Shown in pieces: positions 1 to 11,319 of a stretch of DNA of 64,000 nt. The stretch is from Owenia fusiformis (taxonomy: Eukaryota > Annelida > Polychaeta > Sabellida > Oweniidae). A model generated the notes under the pieces. That model made no database searches. It was not told the DNA's origin and saw only the letters and a list, made by a program, of their open reading frames with translations. Each line of letters begins with the position of its first letter. The first letter of the stretch is position 1. The DNA is taken from NCBI GenBank assembly GCA_903813345.2, contig CAIIXF020000007.1:7013730-7077729 (forward strand), read 5' to 3'. A program made the translations under genes and the position numbers.

Positions 1-703
1 ATTAATTTTTAAAACCTACATCAAACCTTCATCATAATTTTGGGTTCGAATCAGTTAATAGTGACACCGTGCATCTAAAGTGTACGACAGTTTATTTTGT
101 CACTGTACGTTGTCGATGGTAAGGCGTGTGGCAGTTGTTTTGTGCTGAGTGCTTCAGGTCCTTTTCGGGCAGTTTCTTACGTTATGAGGAAACACTTTAG
201 TACAATGATTTATGATAAACCATATATGACGCTATTATCCCTTCCTGTGAATAACACTTTTACTTACTGGTTGAGACTCCAGGTAACTTTCCAGGGCTTG
301 AGGGGTCATCTCATTGCCTCTCATAGGGTTCAGAAAGCACCCGTATTTTTCACCGATGTGTGTTCGGACCACCGAAAAGCCCTATAATCATTAACATACA
401 AGGTGTTCGATCGACGTTCAAACCTTACACAGGTAATGTAGTATATATACAAGTTCAACCAAATACAAGACACCATAACCAAGGAATTCGGCCATTTGAC
501 GAAAAAACTGAATTAAATATCGATGATTAAATGGAGAAATTCATTTGCGGACAAATCAAATTGATCATAAAGTGTGTTTCTTCCTTGGTATTTCAGAGTA
601 TATCAATTTTGGCGGCCTCCAATTCTTAAATGATATTTTGGTTGTGGCCGATGGATAAAAGCTGGATAGAATTAAAGCCTATGTTAGCTTCGAGAGTACT
701 TAC

Positions 704-994
704 CATTTTGAAATCTTTGAAGACATACATGTCTTGTGTCGGATCATCGATCTCAATTGTTCCTTTCTTCGTGTTCACCGTTATAGTTTGGTTACTATCG
801 GTACCATTGACACGCTTCACTAGAACGGTGTACTTTTCTGACACAACACCGAGTACAAACAGGAGAAGCAACGCTGAAACTGATAAAATGAAATATTCAA
901 TTGCCGTGTATACATGGGGCAGGGTTCTCACTAGGCTTTTAGACTTCGGAGATTCTCCGGTGTCTAATGTATTTAGACCCTCTTTCTCCAGAGT
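704..994 (-). CDS. Membrane-protein exon, BRICHOS-like (partial gene)
   Basis: An open frame on the minus strand ends at a strong donor (ATG then GTAAGT, intron starting at 703) and is bounded upstream by an in-frame TAG at 995-997 that also forms a possible acceptor. It encodes a charged N-terminal stretch, one hydrophobic segment (about FILSVSALLLLFVLGVV) and an extracellular-type segment with two Asn-X-Ser/Thr sites, ending near DMYVFKDFKM. A short N-terminal tail, one TM, then a linker with TIxVxTKKGTxxI and a DFK motif resembles the region before the BRICHOS domain in type II BRICHOS proteins (chondromodulin, ITM2). That is resemblance only: the Cys-containing BRICHOS core would lie in later exons, to the left, and I did not find one in 1-700. 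The true start codon is also not visible. It could be another type II membrane protein. Confidence 0.42.
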
Positions 995-997
995 CTA

Positions 998-3304
998 ATA
1001 GCTTTTCCAGAGTCTAAAGTGTTCTTCCGGATTCTAATTTTACATTTTTGTCACAATATTTGATGTAAAACTCTTGAGAAAATACAAAACTGTACAAACA
1101 AGAAATAGCAAGTCAGAAGCCTTTTAGAAATGTATATTGTGATTAAAATAGGAAAATAATCGTGAGTAGTATTTTGAAAAGTATACTAATAGTATATCTC
1201 TGATCTTACATGGGGGATGAGTCGTCGCGATACCGCTAAAGATCCGGGGTCTAAAATGTCCTGGTGAGAACCCTGTGGGGACTATCCAGGGCCCGTATAA
1301 TCGCAAGCAATTTCCCGCTAACATCGCGAGCAATGAGCTCATGTTAGAAGCGGGGTCTTGAGAGATATGTTAAATCGAAATATAAAATGTTATATGAAAA
1401 TTTAGGAAGTGAAACTCAGTACAACTTTATTTCATATACATATACAATGCTTATTTCGCAGGGCAACGACGTTCTTCAACCGTAACATATAGAAATAAAT
1501 AGATACAGATTCAAGATGATACCATACCTCTCAAATATCGAGACCAGAAGGACATTTTGTCATACTTTTCTCCAGTATTTGCTTTTCTAGTCTTAGTAAC
1601 ATGTTACCATTGAAGAAAATTAAAAGGAAAAGCTTTGTACAGCATATAATTTAAGTAAACAAAAGATAACCCTATTTTCTTTTCATTGCTCGCGATGTCA
1701 GCAGGAACTTGCTCACGATTTCACGGGATCTGGATAGTGCCCGTGTATATCTATGGATTTCTTTCCTTTCAAGTGTCACACTAGTACGTTTTGATTCTTC
1801 GGCTTCTAGACGGCAAAATGAGAGTCATCTGCCATGTTTGTTGCTATGTCACCATCAAGAAGTGTAAAAGCGACAGTCAACCCTTCTACTGTGACTGTTG
1901 TTTTCGTCTTTGATGGTATATGTGCATATAAGTAACATACAGACAGCAAGTTGAGATGCAAGCGACTGATAGGAATCTTTGGATTCATGCCAAATAACTC
2001 GAGTATCAGAAGAAAAACTTCTTTTCACCAAGAGCATCCTGATATGAAAATGATAATGTCGCATTTGTCAAGGTTCTATTTTCAACCGGTATTCTTTATC
2101 TTTACATAAACGATCTTATACCCCTCCCCCCAAGAAAAAATTAATTAATTAATTAATTTTAAAAAATTAGATGAGACGAACATTCCATAGCCAGCATCAC
2201 TTTACGTTTGTAATCAATAATTATAAAAATTAAGAAAAATGATCCCCATCTATAAAGTTAAAATATAATCATCCTTTTTACCTATAGATTTATAATATAA
2301 CTTTGACTTACCTATGAAGATGCGCATCTTGGAAGATAAAAAAAATGAACGCATTCCTCCCTTTATATACAGAATGATGAAGTATAACATTAATAAAACC
2401 CATAAACCTGGGTATAACTGACCAATTGCTAATTGAATAACTGTACAGGGATAGACAGACAGGCATCATGGGAAATACCATCGTCCAAATAACGAACGCA
2501 CATAAAATTCCACTAAAACGTAGATATAATGTTTTACCGTCTGATATTCAATAGTTTAGTGTAATTTCAACACACAATAGACGAAAAGAACAATTGAAAT
2601 TAATGCTTATCATTGAAACGTTACATTTCATTGTCTGACTGCACACCTTGCATATCCCAGGCATTGAAATTGTACAACAATGAAAAGATGAACAAAACAC
2701 CATTGTTTCAATTATTAATACTTAGCAGCACGATGTCAATCAAATAGCTTTAAACTATGCACCAAAAAATGGTTTGATTGTCAAATTCACTTCTGTCGTA
2801 GGATGCATGAACCGCATACCTGATAGAATACATGCAATACTTAATTATACGTGCATATCACTAAAATGAAACAAACGATTGAATTAAGTTTAAAAATACC
2901 AGACATATCAATGGATAAGGTAAGTTCATAATATCTCAAAAGGAATGTTTAAGTCATACAATTATATAGACATAGGAACAAACGAACACAGTGTCTGAAC
3001 ATTAATTACCTAGCCAGCTTTTAGTCATGGGGGGGGGGGTGATCGTGGCATACGCCAGCCCAAAAAAAATAATTTTTAAGATTTGTTTTGAATTTTACAA
3101 AATATGATGTAACTTCCTTTAAAGTTGAGCTAGAAGCTTCAAATAAAAAGCATTTAAAAGCTATTATGGCGTTCGCACCCCCTCCTCTACACTACGCCCA
3201 TGATTACTTCGGAGACTTCTTCTTCGCTCCAAAATGCATTTGAGATGAAAATGAACACATTGATCGATTGGTTTTATCTCAAGAATAGCTGGTCACGGAT
3301 TCTG
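998..3304. other. No gene recognised
   Basis: AT-rich sequence without a convincing exon. A minus-strand open stretch at 1806-1930 reads like coding sequence by composition, but it has no usable start or splice sites and no family resemblance. Homopolymer G and C tracts occur near 2120 and 3030. Confidence 0.4.
2140..2158. repeat. (TTAA)n microsatellite
   Basis: Four to five perfect TTAA units. Nothing else is associated with it. Confidence 0.85.
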
Positions 3305-3694
3305 CATATCTGCAATGTTATCTGACCCGAATTAACCACCTGGTGGTAAAATTGGGAACTACCTACTCGCATCTGGATTATTATGGCTGTTTATTTTGGG
3401 GGATACTTGATTGACAGAACTGAATCTTTTGGAATGTCAAATCTAGAAAATGCCACGATCGCTAATAATATATACAGTGCTCACCATAAATAAATGACAC
3501 CTGGATTTGCTGAAGTGCGGATTACCCATGTTAAAAACGAGAGAAAATTCAAGGGACCATACATTAGTAGTTCAGAGTATACAAAATGTAAAATATACAG
3601 AACTAAAGAGGTGTGTATCTAGACATTTTGGGAAGTATGAAGTCTCAAATCACCATGGTCTGGGAATGGTGATAGAAGGGGGGGGGGGTGTATA

Positions 3695-3815
3695 GAGATA
3701 TTGTATATCGTATGAGAGGCTGAATTTTTTTTGTATATTGTATAAGAGGGGGCAAAATTTATCGTATATGGTATAAGAGGTGTAAAAAATATGGTATATG
3801 GTATAATAGAAAATA
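3695..3815 (+). repeat. GTATATGGTATAAGAGG direct repeats, left block
   Basis: Several imperfect copies of a ~30-bp unit (GTATATGGTATAAGAGG plus a TGAAAAAT-type spacer). The same unit recurs in the same orientation at 9115-9245, so both blocks sit just inside the putative ends of the 3475-9313 element. Confidence 0.65.
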
Positions 3816-4389
3816 TATGGTATCTAGAATTAAAGAAGGCTAATTCTCGAAATCGTTGTTCCCTCTTCAAAAGAGGAGACGCGAAAATCTTTCCTTATAA
3901 GGTCAAAATATTTCCCATGATGCAGTTCGCGGAGGAACAAATTTATACTTCCTCGTTTTCCCTCATAGGTTTAACATGGGGATTTTCACACCTATTTTTC
4001 AAACGATATATTCGTTTATATTTCCGTACGAGAGTACAGAAAAAATTATTAGAAACGATTGGTCTCTTATTAGACTCCAGATTGAGATCTGGAGTCTATT
4101 GCTTTTGCCTGTTTTCTTATTATTATTTTTTTTATTTTTTTTATTCTTTCCATCTTCCTCCATACAGATTTTCTCACCAACTATAACATCTTACTTAAAC
4201 CAACTTACATGGTTAACTAAGGAATGTTTCTGGCTTTCTGGGAAATTAGGTCAAATTTTTATCTAGGTCAAAGGTCAAGAACTAGGTCAAATCTTACATT
4301 TTCAACATTCTTTCAATTATCTTCTTCTATAATTATCGGAACTCCTTCATCTTGTTTTCATTATGTAGTTAAGAAATAGCCGAAGCAAA

Positions 4390-5500
4390 GATATGACATT
4401 AGATTTTTGATTACTTTTACCGATTTTGAGATATGGCGTCCGGAAAGTAGGTCAGAACAAAAAGTTCTCCAAATTCAATATGTGAGTTATGAAATAAGTG
4501 AAGAATGATCTCAGGAATCCGAATCTGCAAATCAAATTTGGATCGGACTTCCGGTTCGCAAGTTATGGCGTTTTAAAAGCTCAAAAATCGCTAAATTTGG
4601 TGCCTATGTTAAGTCAATGGGGAAAAAGACTTTTTCGAAGTGTAAAATACAAGATATAGACTGAGTGCAGCTTAACATAATGAATGCTTATAAAAGAAGG
4701 GGACCTCAAAAGCTACATAGCTTCAAAATTTGGACACCAAAATGCCTAGGTCAAAATCTAGGTCAAATTCATAGTTTTCCTTATTTTTACGATTCTGACA
4801 CTACACTTTAATAATTTACTTCAAAATTTTGTATACAGGTAGCAAAGAGTGTGCTAATAGTCTTAGCTTTTTGCCGTCAGAAAGTATTTTGACCCACTTT
4901 TGAGATATGGTGTCCGAAAAGTAGGTCAAAATAAAAAGTTCTCCAAATTTAACATATGAGCTATGAATTAAGGGCAGAATTTTCCCAGGAATCCGAATCT
5001 GCAAATCAAATTACAATCCGACTTTCGGTTCGGAAGTTAAGCTCAAAAATCGCTAAATTTGGTGCCCCATGTTATGTCAATGAGAAAAAAGATTTTTTTG
5101 AAGTGTAAAATACCAGATATAAACTGAGTACAGCTTAACATTCTGAAAGCCTATAAAAGAAGGGGACCTCAAAGGCTATCTAGCTTTAAAATTTGGACAC
5201 CAAAATGCCTAGGTCAAAATCTAGGTCAAATTCATAGTTTTTCCTTATTTTTGCGATTCTGACATTACACTTCAATGATTTGCTTCGAAATTTTGTATAC
5301 AGGTAGCCAAGAGTGTGCTTATAGTGTTAGCCTTCTGCCGTCAGAAAATATTTTGACCCACTTTTGAGATATGGTGTCTGAAAAGTAGGTCAAAATAAAA
5401 AATTCTCCAAATTTAACGTATGAGTTATGAATTAAGGGTAGAATTTTCTCAGGAATCAGAATCTTTAAACCAAATTTCGATCCAACTTCTGATTAGATGG
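4390..5500. repeat. Tandem repeat, ~467-bp unit, about 2.4 copies
   Basis: Landmarks recur at one spacing: GAGATATGGYGTC at about 4430, 4900 and 5365, and GGGGACCTCAAA at about 4699 and 5163. Units contain repeated TAGGTCAAA words and no long open frame. Copies differ by point changes and short gaps. Confidence 0.75.
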
Positions 5501-6517
5501 TTATAGCGGTTTGAAGTCTCGAAAAGTCGATATGATGATATCCCCATGTTAAGCCAATGGAGTCGAAGATGACATTCTTAAGAGTTGTCTAAATGTCTAT
5601 ATTCTAGCTCACACAGCTTATTCTGAATGACTCAGCTTAAAAAAAGTCTGAAATCTGGAGTCTTAAATTGAACTTGTTCAATTTACATGTCTAGTTAGTC
5701 TTAATATAACATCTATTTTTTCATTGTATTGATTCATAGCGTGGTGAAAACGATGATTGAAAAGTGAGAAAATATTCCGGAAGAGAAGGTCTCGTGATCA
5801 GTTGACTAGTCGCCATTTTGGAAAAAACAATTCCATTCGACTTTCAATACTTTCCTGCCAATCTTACCGCACTACAAACTGCAACATCGATGCAACAACT
5901 GAATAAAAGTATTCATCTTCAAATTACATTATAGAGTTACGTTGAAAACCCACAAACAACTGAGCAGTAGACCTTGAAAGAAGACGCGTCTATCTATAAT
6001 ACTCGTTTCCGAATTTTGTTGGTCATTGTACAATATTTTATTGATTAAACTCGATATACTGACTATTAAAGCAATGACAAAGAATAATACTTCCGATGGT
6101 GTCATTGTTTTATTTAGCGTGCGGGTGTCAAAACAAAATTGCGTAATTAGTTTGATTTAGAACTTTCGGGTCACGCAAATAGCTACGCGAAATGCATAGT
6201 GGGAAAATATTGACCAATCAAATGTTGTCCTTTTTGAGTGCTTTTTCAGTACATATTTGCGAACGTTCTGATTCAAAGAGCGAACCGCGAAAGGGAGAAC
6301 TATGAAGAAATTGTACCCTAAAGTTCCCCAATTGTGCGAACTCTCTTACTGTAACCGTGTTGGAAAGACATGGAAAAGTAGTCTCTATAATTGGTTCCAC
6401 ATTCCAGGTCAATTAATACTGTACGTTTAGAGAAAATCCCTCTCAAACTAAGAGTTTTGTACCATTTTCATTCAAATTTTCACAGGAGGTGTTAAATATA
6501 GTCTCAAATAAGAATAA

Positions 6518-7483
6518 CGCCCGACGATCAGAAGAAATGAACGGAGGGGGGAGTAGATCTAGCTGATTTTCGGTATGAAATTCAACAAATCTTGAAGATT
6601 TATTTTTTCAAGAGAAAGTTTACAATTGAATGACTAAATGAATAGACGCAGTTCACTCCCCCCCTCCGTTCAATTTTAATTATTTTAGATTATTTTTTAT
6701 CTATCATTTGGAAAATTATTTTAAAAACCAGCAATGAATTTTGTGATAAAAATGTCGCTTATATATTTATTACATGTCGTGCAGACCATTGTTGCTTGAT
6801 TTATAGCAAAAACATTGGCATTTGCATGTTGGCCACTCTGCGCCTTTTTTAATAGATTTTTTATCTTAGAACTAGATATCAGTTCAAAAAAATCCAAGAA
6901 GACCTAACATATTTCACTGTGCACTGCACCTATTCATTAAGCCATTCAATAACGCAGATGCGAGTAGGTAGTTACCAGTTTCACCACCAGGTGGCTCATT
7001 CGGGTCAGATAGCATGGCGGGTATAGTATAAAGTTCCCTTTAACTTAAATTACATCTGTTTTAGTGGTTCAATTTTCATACAACCCTTATGTATCTAATA
7101 GTTATGCAAATCAAAATATGTCCAGTAAATGAAAATGTTATCTGACCAATACAAGAAAAGATATTTCACTTTTGGTGATTTTGTAACATGGGCTCTATGG
7201 AGAATCAACCTGAACTAGAAGTCACACTTTCAAAAATAATTAAATTTTCAAATTTGATAAACAATTTTCGAAACCATATTTCTAGATGTACTTTTACATG
7301 TAGATTTCAAATATAACATCGCTTTGACTGAATTTTGAATATTTAATGGCGTAAATCAAGATTATTTCTATTGCATCTAGTCTATTGTAAACTTTTTCTT
7401 GAAAAAATAAATCTTCAACATTTGTTGAATTTACCGAAAATCAGCTACTCCCCCCACCATTCATTTCATCAGATCACCGGGCG
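6518..7483. repeat. Foldback repeat, ~110-bp arms
   Basis: Left arm 6518-6635 and right arm 7378-7483 are reverse complements with few mismatches. They share CGCCCG at the tips, a run of G against a run of C, and the AAATCTTGAAGATTTATT / AATAAATCTTCAA block. The 740-bp interior has no gene. Confidence 0.7.
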
Positions 7484-7682
7484 TGAGACTGCCAAATGTC
7501 ATTGACTCATCTTAACTTTAATGAAAAATATGGTCACTATGGCTACTCGTGTTTCGGGGTATGTGGGATAAATCATTAAAATATTTGAGTAGAAAGTGTT
7601 CATACAGCGCATGTTTTAATATAAGCATCACAATGCTAATATAGCATAATATAGCAAAAGGTGTTTATTTGGTCTTCAAACT

Positions 7683-8316
7683 GTCATATGTTGGATTTCG
7701 GCTATTTATTGGGGATTTGAACAGGTGCATATGTTAGGCCAATGCATTAACTCCAGATCAAGCACTCATAGAGGTTATAAAATAATTTGGACTTTGAGAC
7801 AGGGAAGGTTTTTCTGAAATGTTGTCCTTATTTTCAGCCCTTTCTACATATGTTTTTTCAATGTTTGATGCACCAATATGTTGCACTTTGAGACACAGTT
7901 AACCTCTAAAATATGATTTATTTGGGATAAAGTGGAAAACAGTACATGTATTTCCCATGTTATTTTCCCATAGGGAAAACTCATGTGATCCATTGTTTTC
8001 AGCTTAATTTTGGTCATCCAAAATTGATATCTTTAAAATCCCTGCATGAATCATATTTTCATTTAAAGATGTTAACCGTGACTCAAAACGCAACAGAGTG
8101 ATCGATGCAACAAACATTGAAAAACAGGTGTGGAAAGGGCTGGAAATCAGGACAACATTACAGAAAAAACATGTTGATGGGGTGTTTGCACCTTCCCTGT
8201 CTTAAAGTCAAAATTATTTTATAATCTCTATGACTGCTTGTCCTGGAGTTAATTCATTGGCCTAACATATGCCCCTGTTCAAATCCTCAGAAAATAGCCA
8301 AAATCCAATATATGAC
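7683..8316. repeat. Foldback (hairpin) element, ~634 bp
   Basis: The tips GTCATATGTTGGATTT and AAATCCAATATATGAC are inverted copies. Complementarity continues inward for roughly 160 bp (TATGTTAGGCCAATGCATTA against TAATTCATTGGCCTAACATA; CAGGGAAGG against CCTTCCCTG; GGACAACATT on the right). No open frame. It fits a non-autonomous foldback element. Confidence 0.72.
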
Positions 8317-9114
8317 TGAAATCTGTTGCGATACCTCCGTGGTCCTTTAAAAGAAAGTTATTTCTAGTTACATAGAGTAGTTTTCATTCTCATCAATACA
8401 TCTTTGCCTTGAAATCATTCGTGAAACATGTGGTTTGACCTTCATGGAAATTTGCTTAATTTTGACACACCTTTGTTTAACTTATACATGTTATACTGTT
8501 TTTGAGGCTGCCTTATCTGAAAACCCGAAGTGTCTTGTGAATCTTCACTATCTACCTGATAGTGTTAGTGAACATATTTTCCGCAGCAAACTTTATTTTC
8601 ATAGAACACATGATGAATCTTTTATTCCACATTCTCAATTTTGCATCAATTATGTTTCAAGAATTTTTTTCCCTGGCTCACTATGAAGGATTCCATCGAC
8701 ATTAAAATAAGTCATGGGAAAGTAGGTCATGAGAAAGAGGAGCACTGAGTTCCATCCATTCCAATGATGCAGGTTTTGCTAATTTTGAATATCTTTATGG
8801 TACTTTTACAGGTAATGGGATAATGGCTTTAGCAAATTGCAGAAATGTCAAAGTTAGTTTTTTGGTCAAAGCAGGTTGTGAAATCACTAAAGCGAAGTCA
8901 TTACCTGAAAATAAAATGTGGTCACAGCTTTTATGAACATGCGGATGTACCCGTATGGTGTCTTATTCATAATGTAATAAATGAAATCATTGTGGTATGT
9001 ATGTGGAGTCTAGTTGTCTTATAATAATACATTTACTTTAGCACATGGATTCTCTCCTAATATAATATTATTTCCTTATAAATATCCAAACTTTAATCAA
9101 AAGCAGTTTCAAAA

Positions 9115-9245
9115 TTATCGTATATTGTATTTCACCTAAAATATCGTATATGGTCTAAGAGCTGTGAAAAATATTGTATATGGTATAAAAGGGGTGAAAA
9201 ATATTGTATATGGTATAAGAGAGCTGAAAAATATTGTATATGCAT
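9115..9245 (+). repeat. GTATATGGTATAAGAGG direct repeats, right block
   Basis: About four copies of the unit described at 3695-3815, followed by AGACCCTCTATACA and a C tract that mirrors the G tract of the left block. Confidence 0.65.
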
Positions 9246-9788
9246 TTTCAAGACCCTCTATACACCCCCCCCCCATAGAAAATCAAGATGCCATTTATTT
9301 ATGGTGAGCACTGTATTTTATCGTGTACCTTCAAAAGTGATAAATAAACGAAAGGATATCTTATTCAAACTACTCATAAAATCTTTTGAAGCAAATGACT
9401 AACAGTAGCAACCGACAATCCAATTCAAGTGGTTTGGTGTAAAATACAAACTGCAGTTATGAACTGGGAGATGTTGGCGACATCTGCCACAAACGACATG
9501 ATAACCCCAGAGGCACAGCCTGCAACTGTTACACTTGACCCCCATTACTTGTTTAAAAGTTCTCGAGCTCAAGAACTTTATTTTGACATTTTGTCATGAT
9601 GGACTATTAAGCTTTTGACTATGGTCGATAGGGTTGTTTTTTCTTCCTTTGAAGTGAGAATTAAGTATCTGAACCCCCGATTTACTTTCTCACCTTTTTG
9701 TAAAGGTGAAGTTGTGTAAGCGTTTGAACTTGGAGCAAGACTATAATGGGTCTCTAATTGTAAATAACAGTCACTTTAATAAATAGGG

Positions 9789-9840
9789 ATATACTCCCCT
9801 CCAAATGTTTGGCAACAGAAAGTCCCCATTTGGATCATTT
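9789..9840 (+). repeat. Mariner-like terminal fragment
   Basis: TACTCCCCTCCAAATGTTTGGCAAC resembles the ends of mariner-family elements. Related fragments lie at about 26222 and 27799. No internal element accompanies it. Confidence 0.4.
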
Positions 9841-10171
9841 ATCTAAGCCTTTTTATGTTTGCAGATTTGAATAAATCATCAAGTCATGAATTTCCGAACT
9901 ATTGTCGCAGAAATCTCCAAAGTCATAAGAATTGAGCATATACTTTTTCAGAATCAATGACAAATAACCCTTAAACAATGGCGTTATCATAAATGAAGTC
10001 AGATATTAATATTCTAGAAGACAGTTCAGTAATGCGGATATCAAATACGATTTTCAAAATAATTTTTAAAAAGATAATCCTAAAGTCGAACTGTCCGAAG
10101 CTGTCTCAAACTGTATTCGTTCTTTGGCTCTTTTATCGCTTATAAAGTGCGAAATAGTCATTCAACGTAAG

Positions 10172-10579
10172 CACGCGGTACTAACTTCGACCGTTAATTT
10201 GAATTTTTGACCTACCGGATGTTTGAAAATCAAGGATTACGAGTCTTGTAGTGCACCGTTTGTCTTCAAACTTATTCCATTCAAAGCATAACAAAAATCA
10301 CTTTCTGTTGGTACATTATTCTCTTAAACAGAGTCCCTACTTCCAGCGGCATTTTGGTCCCCAGCTGTAAGAAGGCCTTCTAACAGCTGGGGACCAAAAC
10401 GCTGCTAGAACGAGGGACTCTTTACAATAAAGTAATGCACCGACAGAAAGGTAATTTTGTTTTGCTTTTAATGGTATAAGTTTGAAGAAAAACGATGCAG
10501 TATGACACTCGCAATCCTTGATTTTCGAGCATCTGGTAGGCCAAAAATTCAAATTAACGGTCGAAGTTAGGACCGCGTG
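10172..10579. repeat. Long near-palindrome, ~200-bp arms
   Basis: Left arm 10172-10372 and right arm about 10387-10579 are inverted copies with scattered mismatches. The centre reads CCAGCTGT, a short loop around AAGGCCTT, then ACAGCTGG. Shared blocks include TTCGACCGTTAATTTGAATT and its complement, and GTCCCCAGCTGT. Transcription across it would give a ~200-bp double-stranded hairpin. It resembles a foldback MITE; the open frame across its right arm is a by-product. Confidence 0.85.
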
Positions 10580-11319
10580 GTAAGGAGCACAAACGTCAAC
10601 CGGCAGCAACTAGAAGACTGGTTTTCAGGTATCTAATGACTAATGACTGTTGTTATCTCAACAGGCGTATCTTGGTCAAATTGAAGAACGGCACAATACA
10701 TATTGTATTGTTGTTTTAAAAAGTACAAATACGATTGTGTGTGTATTATTTGGCTTTATGATGCTATGATTGGCTACTGAGGATACTTTTTCAATAATAT
10801 AAACGGACTCGTACAAAAATGTCAATTTCTCGTGAGTATGACACGACCTTTATTGCACTTGAAAAGTTTAGTTGAATAGGTATTGACCATTTAAAGCTGT
10901 TTCTTTTTTTGAGAAAATCAAAGATTTGTTTTTATATTTGTCTGACATTGTAAGAAAGTCTAAATTACGATTCATATTATTGAATTAAGAGAGTCATACA
11001 AAAGTAGCATTTTAAGAATTCTAACAAAAAACTACACAGACATTACTTGTGATATTAATCGTATCGAGATTCGAGAAACAATATTTTCTAATTAAATATT
11101 TTCCATTGACTAAATGTCTTATTAACAGGCATGACATGTAATAGGATCATAAGAGTCACACAATTGCCCTGTCTCGACCAGATAGCTTTATTTTCAATTA
11201 CAAACGATTTAAAACAGTCAAGCATTTCAGATCATAATATCACATATCCGATTGAAATGTGTTAATGTCATATTGGGGATTAGGACCTTTTTAATATGAC
11301 ATTGTACTCATACACGCAG

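Larger units (their letters stand above)
3305..7025. repeat. Inverted-repeat pair, ~70-bp arms 3.6 kb apart
   Basis: The segment at about 3307-3378 (motif GGTAAAATTGGGAACTACC and CACTCGCATCTG-like flank) recurs in reverse complement at about 6956-7025, including the shared GACCCGAAT / ATTCGGGTC piece. The pair overlaps other inverted repeats, so this region looks like successive insertions rather than one element. Confidence 0.6.
3475..9313. mobile_element. Possible Tc1/mariner-style element, 5.8 kb, no transposase seen
   Basis: The left end begins TA then CAGTGCTCACCATAAATAAA (3475 on). The right end is its reverse complement, finishing GCACTG then TA at 9314-9315. The terminal repeats match over 22 bases, continue after one mismatch, and both are flanked by TA, the target duplicated by the IS630/Tc1/mariner superfamily. 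CAGTG is a common terminus there. I see no transposase reading frame, so this is non-autonomous, badly decayed, or two separate small elements that happen to face each other. Poly-G or poly-C plus TGTATAGAG lies inside both ends. Confidence 0.4.

Noticed and set aside
1806-2064. Two overlapping minus-strand open frames
   Set aside because: Coding-like composition only; no suitable donor or acceptor and no link to the exon at 704-994.
8435-8686. 83-codon plus-strand open frame in the repeat-rich block
   Set aside because: No recognised domain, no splice sites, and set among decayed elements. It could be a relic of a transposon gene but nothing shows it.
10337-10609. 90-codon minus-strand open frame
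   Set aside because: Lies across one arm of the palindrome; no family resemblance and explained by the repeat.
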